A model generated the notes under the pieces. The model did not search any database, was not told the origin of the DNA, and saw only the letters and a list, made by a program, of their open reading frames with translations. Both the position numbers and the translations under genes were made by a program. Shown here piece by piece: positions 15,391 through 22,334 of a DNA stretch of 22,997 nt (positions are counted from its first letter, which is position 1; each line of letters begins with the position of its first letter). Source of the DNA: an uncultured Pseudomonadota bacterium (GTDB lineage: Bacteria; Pseudomonadota; Gammaproteobacteria; Burkholderiales; SG8-39); contig CAIVVS010000308.1 in the NCBI GenBank assembly GCA_903909415.1, positions 1 to 22,997 on the forward strand, read 5' to 3'.

Positions 15391-16023
15391 TCAGGGGGCC
15401 AGCCGCTCGATACGCCACGTGCCGGCGGCCGGAACGTACTGCAGCCGGTCATGCAGCCGGCTCTCGCGTCCCTGCCAGAACTCGAACAGGTCGGGCACCA
15501 CGCGGTAGCCGCCCCAGTAGTCGGGGCGCGGCGGCGCGTCGCCGTGCGCGCGCTCCAGTTCCGCGATGCGGCGCTCGATCGGGCCGCGGTCGGGAATGAC
15601 CTGGCTCTGCGGCGAGGCGATCGCGCCCCGGCGCGCGCCCACCGGACGGCTGTGGAAATACTCGTCGGACTCGTCCGCGCCGGCGCGCTCGACGCGTCCC
15701 TCGATGCGCACCTGGCGCTCCATGTCGATCCAGGCGAACAGCAGCGTCACGCGCGGGTTCGCCTCGATCTCCCGCGCCTTGCGGCTGGTGAAGTTGGTGA
15801 AGAACACGAAGCCGCGCGCATCCCAGCCCTTCAGCAGCACCAGTCGCGCCGAGGGGCGGCCGTCGGCAGTGGCGGTGGCCAGGGTCATGGCGTTGGCCTG
15901 CGGTTGCTCGCGCGCGATCGCCTCGTCCAGCCAGCGGCCGAACTGGGTGAACGGGTCCGGGGCGGCGTCGGCCTCCTCCAGCTTGTGCTTCAGGTATTCC
16001 TTGCGCAGTTCGGAGAACGCCAT
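15391..16023 (-). CDS. pdxH: Pyridoxamine 5'-phosphate oxidase PdxH
   Basis: FMN-dependent oxidase that makes pyridoxal 5'-phosphate from pyridoxine or pyridoxamine 5'-phosphate. The 210-aa length is normal. Family blocks are NAMTLATATADGRPSARLVLLKG, GFVFFTNFTSRKAREIEANP (FMN-binding), LLFAWIDMERQVRIEGRVER, and a C-terminal DYWGGYRVVPDLFEFWQGRESRLHDR matching the PROSITE-type PdxH signature. The start at 16023 fits the usual N-terminus MxxxLRKEYLK. The frame stays open upstream through a short repeat into the MFS gene, but that sequence has no PdxH similarity. Its neighbours do not suggest a role beyond cofactor supply. Confidence 0.95.
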   Translation of the reverse strand: MAFSELRKEYLKHKLEEADAAPDPFTQFGRWLDEAIAREQPQANAMTLATATADGRPSARLVLLKGWDARGFVFFTNFTSRKAREIEANPRVTLLFAWIDMERQVRIEGRVERAGADESDEYFHSRPVGARRGAIASPQSQVIPDRGPIERRIAELERAHGDAPPRPDYWGGYRVVPDLFEFWQGRESRLHDRLQYVPAAGTWRIERLAP

Positions 16024-16085
16024 GGTCGGGGCCGGTGGGATGCGGAGGAGGATTATCCCAGATGGCCCGCGGGCTATCGATGCGC

Positions 16086-16125
16086 CCCGGTCCTGCCCGG
16101 TCCGACCCGGTCTGGCCCGGTCGGA
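16086..16125 (-). repeat. Four 10-bp tandem repeats upstream of pdxH
   Basis: Four consecutive units share CCCGGTC followed by three variable bases, starting at 16086, 16096, 16106 and 16116. They lie between the MFS stop and the pdxH start, about 60 bases before the pdxH ATG on the minus strand. Function is unknown; slippage-prone DNA is the simplest reading. Confidence 0.75.
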
Positions 16126-16139
16126 CAAGCCCGCCCGTG

Positions 16140-17306
16140 CTATTTGGGCTTGTCGTTGCGCCCGCGCTTGCTGCGCGCGTACCAGGCGCCCCAGCCCAGC
16201 ACGGTCGCCATGGTGATGAACACCGGCGCCATGCCCACCGCCGTGCCCAGCGCGCCGAACATCAGCGGGATCACCGTCTGGCTGCCGTTGACCAGCATGG
16301 TGCGCACGCCCACCGCCTCGCCGGCGCGCCCGGGCGGGGCGACGTCGTAGAGCACCGCCATCACCATCGGCTGCGCGCTGCCTATGCCCAGGCCGAGCAC
16401 GAAGGACAGCAGCATCAGCAGGCCGGCGCTGTGCACCGCCGGGAAGATGAAGTACACGCCCGCGCCGACCAGCATCGCCATGGTCAGCACGCGCCACGGT
16501 GCGACGGTGCGCGAGATGCGCGGCAGGAACACGCGGATCACGAAGGTGGCGGCCGAGAACGAGCCCAGGATCAGGCCGATGGTCGAGGCCGACAGGCCGA
16601 TGCTGGTGCCGTAGATCGGCACCACGAAGACGTACAGGTCCCAGGCGATGGAGATGATGGCGCTGGTGATGAACACGCTCACCACGCGCGGCTCGCGGAA
16701 CAGGTCGGCGACGCGCTTGTTGCCGCGCACGCCGCGCGGGCTGTTGGGCTCGGGCAGGTGGATGCGACCGGCCAGCATCAGCGCCACCGGGACCACCGGG
16801 AACAGCGACAGCACCAGGAAGGTCCAGACATGGCCGATGCCGTCGATGCAGAAGCCGGCCAGCAGCGGGCCGATCAGCCCGGACATGGAGAACGCCAGCG
16901 ACATCCACGAGAAGTTCACCGCGCGGTCCTCGGCGTTGCCGATCGCGCCGGTGGCGTTCTGCACCGCGAGGTGGAACAGGCTGAAGAAGGTGCCCACCAG
17001 GGTGGCGACGATGAACAGCGCGGGCAGGCCGGGCCAGAAGAAGGCGACCAGCGGCGAGAGCGCGGTCGCGATGCCGGACAGCAGCAGCGGCCGGCGCACG
17101 CCGATGCGGTCCATCATGCGCCCGGCCGGCACCGCGAGGAACATCGGCACCAGCGCGTACAGCGCCATCATGATGCCCACGGTCAGCGGCGTGGCCTCCA
17201 GCTTGATCGCGTACAGCGCCACCAGCACGCGGCTGCCGGAGAACACCACGTGGGTGAGCACCGTGACCAGCATGATCCCGCGGATCATCGAGGCGGGGCT
17301 GTGCAT
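16140..17306 (-). CDS. Major facilitator superfamily transporter, substrate unknown
   Basis: A 388-aa membrane protein with about twelve hydrophobic segments. The loop between helices 2 and 3 has the MFS motif A form GRMMDRIGVRRP. A second, weaker copy (FLPRISRTVAPWR) stands at the equivalent place in the second half. The central loop (GRIHLPEPNSPRGVRGNKRVADLF) separates the two six-helix halves. Nothing in the sequence fixes a substrate. Upstream on the same strand is the aldo/keto reductase, 42 bases away, and downstream is pdxH, so a shared transcript is possible. The C-terminus is short and basic (RSKRGRNDKPK). Confidence 0.85.
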   Translation of the reverse strand: MHSPASMIRGIMLVTVLTHVVFSGSRVLVALYAIKLEATPLTVGIMMALYALVPMFLAVPAGRMMDRIGVRRPLLLSGIATALSPLVAFFWPGLPALFIVATLVGTFFSLFHLAVQNATGAIGNAEDRAVNFSWMSLAFSMSGLIGPLLAGFCIDGIGHVWTFLVLSLFPVVPVALMLAGRIHLPEPNSPRGVRGNKRVADLFREPRVVSVFITSAIISIAWDLYVFVVPIYGTSIGLSASTIGLILGSFSAATFVIRVFLPRISRTVAPWRVLTMAMLVGAGVYFIFPAVHSAGLLMLLSFVLGLGIGSAQPMVMAVLYDVAPPGRAGEAVGVRTMLVNGSQTVIPLMFGALGTAVGMAPVFITMATVLGWGAWYARSKRGRNDKPK

Positions 17307-17348
17307 CAGCGTGGCATCCGCGTCGTCATGCGCCGGTGTTCACGTGGT

Positions 17349-18341
17349 TCATGCATCGAAGGCCGCCGCCATGCGCGCGGCCAGCGCGGCATCCGGCAGC
17401 GGCGAGGTGAGCAGGGCCAGGTTGTCCGTGACGTGCGCCGGATTGCGCGTGCCGGGGATCACGCAGGTGACCTCGGGCCGCGCCAGGATCCACTTGAGGA
17501 AGAACTGCGCCCAGCTGGCGCAGCCGGCGTCCTGCGCCACGGCGGGCAGGGCGCGGCCCTTGACGCGCGCGAACAGCGCGCCCTCGGCGAACGGCCGGTT
17601 CACCAGCACGGCGGCCCCCGCGTCGCGCGCCGCGGCCAGCAGGCGGGTGCCCGCCTCGCGCTCGGCCAGCGAATAGTTCACCTGCAGGAAGTCGATGCCG
17701 CCGGCCTTGAGCTCGCGCTCCAGCTCCGCGTAGGCCGAGGACGTGTAGTGCGTGATGCCCAGGTAGCGGATGCGGCCCTCGCGCTTCCAGGCGCGCAGCG
17801 TTGCGAGGTGGGTCTTCGCGTCGACCAGGTTGTGCACCTGCATCAGGTCCAGCGGGCCTTTCAGCCGGCTTTGCATGCGGCGCATCGACTCCTGCATCTG
17901 CGCCACGCCCTCGGCCCGGCCGCGTGTCCAGACCTTGGTCGCGAGGAACAGCTGCTTGTGCAGCCCCAGCCCGGCAGCCAGCGTTCCCAGGACGGCTTCG
18001 GAACTGCCGTACATGGGCGAGCTGTCCACCACCGTGCCGCCGAGTTCGGCGAAGCGCGCCAGCGCCTGCTTCGCCTGCGCGAGCTGCGCGGTGTCGTCCG
18101 CGATGTCGAACACCTGCCAGGTGCCCAGGCCCACGACGGGCAGCGCCTCGCCCGAGGACGGAATGGTGCGTACCTGCAGGCCGGTTGGCGCGGCGCGGGA
18201 CGTGGTGGGCATGGGTGCGGCGGGGTTCCCTGTGGCGCCCTGCGCGCGGGCGGCGCGGGCCGCGATGCCGGCCGCCACGCCCGCGCCGCCCATCAGTTGC
18301 AACAGGCGGCGGCGCTTGGGGTGAACTGGCATCATTCCCAT
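17349..18341 (-). CDS. Aldo/keto reductase with Tat-type signal peptide
   Basis: A 330-aa aldo/keto reductase. The catalytic tetrad is intact: Asp106 and Tyr111 (VVDSSPMYGSSE), Lys136 (LATKVW) and His170 (MQVHNL), numbered from ATG 18341. The N-terminus has KRRRLLQLMGG followed by an Ala-rich hydrophobic segment ending ARAQ, which resembles a twin-arginine signal. Export of the folded, cofactor-loaded enzyme to the periplasm is therefore likely. Several Met codons are possible starts (18341, 18335, 18332); 18341 is preferred because GGGA lies 5 bases upstream. A further in-frame ATG at 18380 would overlap the divergent gene. Substrate is unknown. Confidence 0.87.
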   Translation of the reverse strand: MGMMPVHPKRRRLLQLMGGAGVAAGIAARAARAQGATGNPAAPMPTTSRAAPTGLQVRTIPSSGEALPVVGLGTWQVFDIADDTAQLAQAKQALARFAELGGTVVDSSPMYGSSEAVLGTLAAGLGLHKQLFLATKVWTRGRAEGVAQMQESMRRMQSRLKGPLDLMQVHNLVDAKTHLATLRAWKREGRIRYLGITHYTSSAYAELERELKAGGIDFLQVNYSLAEREAGTRLLAAARDAGAAVLVNRPFAEGALFARVKGRALPAVAQDAGCASWAQFFLKWILARPEVTCVIPGTRNPAHVTDNLALLTSPLPDAALAARMAAAFDA

Positions 18342-18378
18342 TTTATCCCAGCGCACGATTTCACCCCGGAATGCTTCC

Positions 18379-19380
18379 ATGAACCCATTGCACGCCCGCC
18401 CTCAGGTCCGCACCGCCCTGGCACTGATGGTCCTCGCGGCGCTTGCCGGAACAACCGCCGCCGCGCAGGCCCAGTCCTGGCCAAGCCGCCCGGTGCGCAT
18501 GGTCATCCCCTGGCCCACCGGCGGATCGAACGACATCATCGGGCGCGCGGTGGCCGAGCGCCTGGCCGAGGCGCTGCGCCAGCCGGTGGTGGTGGAGAAC
18601 CGCGGCGGGTCCAACGGCGTGATCGGCACCGAGGCGGTGGTGCGGGCCGCGCCCGACGGCTACACCCTGCTGTTCCACAACGTGAACGCGCACGTCATCA
18701 ACCCGGCGATCTACGGCAAGCTGCCCTACGACAGCGAGCGCGACCTCGCGCCGGTCGCGCTGGTGGCGCCGGTGGCGCACGTGGTCGTGGTCCATCCCGC
18801 GGTGCCGGCGCAGTCCGTCGCGCAGCTGGTCGCGATGGCGAAGGCGTCGCCCGGCAAGCTCAGCTACGCGTCCTTCGGCAACGGCAGTTCCTCGCACCTG
18901 TCGGGAGAGCTGTTCCGCGCCATGGCCGGCGTGGACATGGGCCACGTGCCCTACAAGGGCGGCGGCCCGGCGCTGACCGACACGCTGGCCGGCCACGTGC
19001 CGGTGTACTTTGCCAGCGTGACCACGGCGCTGGCCAGCATCCGCGCCGGCAAGCTGCGCGCGCTGGCCGTCACCGGCCCGAAGCGCTCGCGCCTGATGCC
19101 GGAGGTCCCGACGCTGGACGAGACCCCGGGCTTCCGCGGCTACGAGACCCTGGCGATGCTGGGCACCTGGTTCCCGGCATCCACGCCGCGCGAACTGGTG
19201 GCGCGCCTGAACGGCGAGGTGGTGCGGGCCATCGGCACGCCCGAGTTCCGCGCCAAGCTCGACTCGCAGGGCTTCGACGACCCGGTCGGCGGCAGCCCCG
19301 AGGACATGGCGGCCTACATCCGCCGCGAGCTGCCGCGGTGGGCCAAGCTGGTGAAGGACTCCGGGGCGAAGATCGACTAG
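18379..19380 (+). CDS. Bug-family periplasmic solute-binding protein (tripartite tricarboxylate transporter receptor)
   Basis: A 333-aa extracytoplasmic receptor of the TctC/Bug family, greatly expanded in Burkholderiales. The signal peptide covers about residues 1-31 (ending AQAQ before SWPSRPVRMVIPWPTGGSNDIIGR). Typical Bug blocks are VVVENRGGSNGVIGTEAV, APDGYTLLFHNV, KLSYASFGNGSSSHLSGELF, HVPYKGGGPALTDTLAGHVPVYF and LRALAVTGPKRSRLMPEVPTLDE. No TctA/TctB membrane genes are present, so it is an orphan receptor, as many Bug proteins are. The ligand is probably a carboxylate but cannot be read. It is divergent from the aldo/keto reductase with only 37 bases between starts. Confidence 0.93.
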   Translation: MNPLHARPQVRTALALMVLAALAGTTAAAQAQSWPSRPVRMVIPWPTGGSNDIIGRAVAERLAEALRQPVVVENRGGSNGVIGTEAVVRAAPDGYTLLFHNVNAHVINPAIYGKLPYDSERDLAPVALVAPVAHVVVVHPAVPAQSVAQLVAMAKASPGKLSYASFGNGSSSHLSGELFRAMAGVDMGHVPYKGGGPALTDTLAGHVPVYFASVTTALASIRAGKLRALAVTGPKRSRLMPEVPTLDETPGFRGYETLAMLGTWFPASTPRELVARLNGEVVRAIGTPEFRAKLDSQGFDDPVGGSPEDMAAYIRRELPRWAKLVKDSGAKID

Positions 19381-19533
19381 GGCGACGCCCCTGGCAACAG
19401 GGTCGGCGGGCGGCGTAGCCGGCAGGCCAGGACCGACCCGGTCCTCAACCCGGTCGGCCGGGAAGTCGCGCGCGGATCGAGCGCGCTGGTGCACGGGCGA
19501 TCCGTACGGCCGTGCAAGCCCACGCAAACAATC
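19381..19533. other. Non-coding part of the 410-bp gap, with small hairpins
   Basis: No gene with recognisable product or codon pattern was found. The stretch contains a 6-bp hairpin AGGACC/GGTCCT (19429-19434 and 19440-19445) shortly after the Bug stop and a weaker GCACGG/CCGTGC pair around 19490-19515. Neither has a T-run. They may help end the Bug transcript, but evidence is thin. Confidence 0.4.
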
Positions 19534-19577
19534 CGTCACCTGCGCGTAACCCTGTGGTCATGGCGCAGGGCTAAGTT
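19534..19577 (+). promoter_or_regulatory. Probable Pho box upstream of the phytase-like gene
   Basis: Three direct repeats at exact 11-bp spacing: CGTCAC (19534), CGTAAC (19545) and GGTCAT (19556). They resemble the PhoB half site TGTCAT and the pstS half site TGTAAC. A weak -10 (TAAGTT, 19572-19577; 3 of 6) starts 10 bases after the last repeat, the same spacing as at pstS. The leader to the ATG would be about 200 bases. A CCTGCGC/GCGCAGG inverted pair also frames the last two repeats. Confidence 0.5.
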
Positions 19578-19790
19578 TCCGCTCCAGCGAGCGCTTTCCC
19601 GGTGCGCTGCCCAACGGAGCGAAACAACGTGCATGCATGCCCGGACCGGCTCGTCAGCGCGGCAATCGATGCGACGGGTTGCGGCAGGCATGACTGGAAC
19701 GGTGACCGCTGCACGCGGACCCCGGCAGTCGATCCGTTGCTGGCCGCACCCGGCTGAACGAACCCTGATCCACCCCCAATCGGAAAGACC
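19578..19790 (+). other. Long leader of the phytase-like gene
   Basis: About 210 bases between the proposed promoter and the ATG. No ORF with plausible codon use, no riboswitch class and no strong hairpin were recognised. GGAAAG precedes the ATG by a few bases as a ribosome-binding site. Confidence 0.4.
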
Positions 19791-21155
19791 ATGACCCATC
19801 GCACCCTGTACGCCGCACTCTGCCTCGGCGCATTCGCCGCGGTGTCCCACGCCCAGCAGCAGTTCCCCGCCGTGCTCGAGGGCCACGTCATCCTGCCGGC
19901 CGCCACCTTCATCAAGCCGCCCAAGGACGCGCCGGCCAACCTGTCGGTCTCGGGCCGCTACACCCATGCCGACCAGCGCCGGCGCGACAAGCCCGGTTCC
20001 ATTCCCGGCATCGCGCAACTGTCCGATCCGCAGGCGCCCCGGCCCACCGGCATGGACGCGCCGTTCCGCGGGCAGCCGGTGCAGGGCTTCTCGGGCGTGA
20101 AGTGGCGCAAGGACGGCACCGCCTGGGTGCTGTCGGACAACGGTTTCGGCACCAAGGCCAACTCGCCCGACGCGATGCTGATGTTCCACCACGTCCGGCC
20201 CGACTGGAAGGGCGGCAAGCTGGCGATCCTGCGCACCGTGTTCCTGCACGACCCGGACGGCGTGCTGCCCTTCAACATCGTCAACTCGGGCACCCGCACC
20301 CGCTACCTGACCGGCGCGGACCTGGACATCGAGTCCATCCAGCTGATCGGCGAGGATTTCTGGTTCGGCGACGAGTTCGGGCCGTTCCTGCTGCGCGCCA
20401 ACAAGGACGGCAGGATCACCGGCCTGTTCGAGCCGCGCATCGACGGCCAGCCGGCGCGCTCGCCCGACCACTACGCGGTGAGCACGCCCTCGGTGCCGGC
20501 CCAGTTCAACACCGTGGTGCGCCGCTCGCGCGGCTTCGAGGGCATGGCGTCCTCGCCCGATGGCCGCTTCCTCTACCCGATGCTCGAAGGCCCGCTGTGG
20601 AATGCCGAGCTCAAGGGCTGGGAGTCGCGCGGCGGCAAGGAAACCACCCGCATCCTCGAGTTCGACGTCGGCCGCGGCGAGTACACCGGCCGGTCGTTCC
20701 GCTACCAGATGGAACTGGCCGGCAACAGCATCGGCGACCTGAACATGATCGATGCCACGACTGCCCTGGTGATCGAGCGCGACAACAACGAGGGCTCGCC
20801 GGCCCAGGCCTGCAACGGTCCGGCGCGGGCGGACTGCTTCCACAAGCCGGCGCAGTTCAAGCGCGTCTACAAGATCGACCTGTCCGACCTGGACGCGGAC
20901 GGCTTCGTGCGCAAGCTCGGCTACATCGACCTGATGGACATCTCCGACCCGGCCGGCAAGGCGCGCATCGGCGGGGTGAACGGGCGCTTCTCCTTCCCGC
21001 AGTGGTGCATCGAGGGCGTGGACATCGTGGACGCCGAGCACATCGTGGTGCTCAACGACAACAACCTGACGGTGTCGGCCTCGCGCGAGTTCGGCAAGAA
21101 CGAGCCGAACGAAGTGATCCTGCTGCGGGTGGGAGAACTGCTGCGCGCGAAGTAG
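19791..21155 (+). CDS. Secreted phytase-like esterase family protein (PF13449 type)
   Basis: A 454-aa exported protein of the 'esterase-like activity of phytase' family. The Sec signal peptide is residues 1 to about 21 (LYAALCLGAFAAVSHA). The mature part looks like a beta-propeller with repeated blades. Visible landmarks are GFSGVKWRKDGTAWVLSDNGFG, LTGADLDIESIQLIGEDFWFGDEFGPFLL, RSRGFEGMASSPDGRFLYPMLEGPL, STGDLNMI-like blade sequence near 320, and FPQWCIEGVDIVDAEHIVVLNDNN. A periplasmic phosphoesterase role is suggested by family name and by the upstream Pho-box-like repeats, but catalytic residues of true beta-propeller phytases were not verified. It ends at a strong terminator and converges on ptxD. 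Confidence 0.85.
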   Translation: MTHRTLYAALCLGAFAAVSHAQQQFPAVLEGHVILPAATFIKPPKDAPANLSVSGRYTHADQRRRDKPGSIPGIAQLSDPQAPRPTGMDAPFRGQPVQGFSGVKWRKDGTAWVLSDNGFGTKANSPDAMLMFHHVRPDWKGGKLAILRTVFLHDPDGVLPFNIVNSGTRTRYLTGADLDIESIQLIGEDFWFGDEFGPFLLRANKDGRITGLFEPRIDGQPARSPDHYAVSTPSVPAQFNTVVRRSRGFEGMASSPDGRFLYPMLEGPLWNAELKGWESRGGKETTRILEFDVGRGEYTGRSFRYQMELAGNSIGDLNMIDATTALVIERDNNEGSPAQACNGPARADCFHKPAQFKRVYKIDLSDLDADGFVRKLGYIDLMDISDPAGKARIGGVNGRFSFPQWCIEGVDIVDAEHIVVLNDNNLTVSASREFGKNEPNEVILLRVGELLRAK

Positions 21156-21191
21156 CGATGACGTAACGAACGAGCGAGGGCACTTGCGTTT

Positions 21192-21223
21192 GCCCCGGCG
21201 CCTGCGCGCCGGGGCATTTTTTT
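21192..21223 (+). terminator. Strong Rho-independent terminator of the phytase-like gene
   Basis: The arms GCCCCGGCGC (21192-21201) and GCGCCGGGGC (21206-21215) pair perfectly around a CTGC loop. One A and seven T follow. It is 36 bases after the stop and oriented for plus-strand transcription only. Confidence 0.93.
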
Positions 21224-21245
21224 GCCTGGAGGTCCGATCCGGGTT

Positions 21246-21280
21246 CCGGTGCCGCCATCCAGGCGGCTTCGCGGCACCGG
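21246..21280 (-). repeat. 10-bp inverted repeat just after the ptxD stop
   Basis: CCGGTGCCGC (21246-21255) pairs with GCGGCACCGG (21271-21280). An alternative inner stem, GCCGCC (21251-21256) with GGCGGC (21262-21267), is also possible. It lies 14 bases past the ptxD stop in the convergent gap. No T-run follows on the minus strand, so it may stabilise or weakly terminate the ptx transcript. Confidence 0.5.
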
Positions 21281-21293
21281 CGTGCCGCGCGGA

Positions 21294-22334
21294 TCAGGCC
21301 AGTACGCGCTCCGGGTGGTTGATCGCGTCACCGGGCTCCGCTCCGGCGAGCACCGCGAGGATGTTGTCGGCGGCGCGGTGCTCGATCGCGATGCGCACGG
21401 CGCGCACGGCCGATCCCAGGTGCGGGGTGAATACCGTGTCCGGGTGGTTCAGCAGGCGCTCGGGAATCCCGTCCGGACGGCGCGCCAGGCCCCAGTCCTC
21501 GCACGCGTACACGTCGGCGGCGTAACCGGCCAGCCGGCCCGAATCCAGCGCGCCGACGATGGCGTCCTCGTCCACGACCGAGCCGCGGCCCACGTTGATG
21601 ATGAACTGGCCGGCCTTCGCCTTCGCCAGCACGCCGGCATTGACCAGGCCGAGCGAGCCCGGCGTGAGGGGGGCCGCGACGAACACGTAGTCGGCCGCTT
21701 CCATCGCCTCGGCGAGCGCGGCGGGCTGTACGCCCGCGGGGCAGGAATCCGGGTCGACGCCCAGCAGGCGCTCGCAGCCGAACCCGGACAGGCGCGTGGC
21801 GATCGCCCGGCCCACCTTGCCCATCCCGATGATGGCGACGGTGGATCCCGCCAGGCCGGTGCCATACAGGCGCGGACGCCAGCCACGGAATCGGCCGGAG
21901 CGCACGTGCGCGTCGCCCGCCAGCAGGTTGCGCGCGAGCGCGATCGCCAGGCCCAGCGCCAGCTCGGCGGTCGGCTCGGTGAGCAGGTCCGGCACGATGC
22001 TGACCCAGACGCCGGCGCGCGTGCAGGCGGCGACGTCGTAGCTGTCGAATCCCTTGAGCGCGCAGGCCACGATGCGCAGGTGCGGCGCTTCCAGCAGCAG
22101 CCGGTCGTCCACGCAGTCGGTCATGAAGCCCATCATCGCGTCGGCGTCGCGCAGGCGCGGGGTGAGCTGCGCCTGCGTCCAGGGTTCCGGGTCGGTGTTC
22201 ATCTCCACCCGGCCCGCGGCTTCCAGGCGCATGCGCACCTCGTCGTGGATCGGGTTGGTGATGACGATCTTGGGCGTGCGGCCGGCGTTGGCACGGTGCG
22301 CCCGCGCGAGGCCGGACTGGATGGGGGCACTCAT
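21294..22334 (-). CDS. ptxD: Phosphonate (phosphite) dehydrogenase PtxD
   Basis: Oxidises phosphite to phosphate with NAD+. The 346-aa D-2-hydroxyacid-dehydrogenase fold matches the known Pseudomonas stutzeri PtxD in diagnostic places, recalled from that protein: CALKGFD (Lys94), GVWVSIVPDLLTEPTAELALGL-like sequence at 108-129, WRPRLYGTGL, GRGSVVDE (Arg250), ADVYACEDW (Glu279) and FTPHLGSAVRAVR (His305). These correspond to PtxD Lys76, Arg237, Glu266 and His292. The Rossmann loop is GMGKVG (170-175), and Asp194 at the end of the second strand favours NAD over NADP. About 19 residues at the N-terminus are extra compared with that protein. The start overlaps the permease stop by ATGA. An ordinary hydroxyacid dehydrogenase is the alternative, but the Glu-Asp-Trp motif and the permease partner favour PtxD. 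Confidence 0.88.
   Translation of the reverse strand: MSAPIQSGLARAHRANAGRTPKIVITNPIHDEVRMRLEAAGRVEMNTDPEPWTQAQLTPRLRDADAMMGFMTDCVDDRLLLEAPHLRIVACALKGFDSYDVAACTRAGVWVSIVPDLLTEPTAELALGLAIALARNLLAGDAHVRSGRFRGWRPRLYGTGLAGSTVAIIGMGKVGRAIATRLSGFGCERLLGVDPDSCPAGVQPAALAEAMEAADYVFVAAPLTPGSLGLVNAGVLAKAKAGQFIINVGRGSVVDEDAIVGALDSGRLAGYAADVYACEDWGLARRPDGIPERLLNHPDTVFTPHLGSAVRAVRIAIEHRAADNILAVLAGAEPGDAINHPERVLA

Noticed and set aside
16035..19418. A plus-strand open frame of over 1,100 codons across pdxH, MFS, reductase and Bug genes
   Set aside because: It is antisense or out of frame to well-recognised genes, is rich in Arg, His and Gly, and shows no family motif. It is a by-product of high GC content.
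19489..19794. A small 101-codon gene in the gap before the phytase-like gene
   Set aside because: It overlaps the proposed Pho box, has no ribosome-binding site and shows no recognisable protein features.
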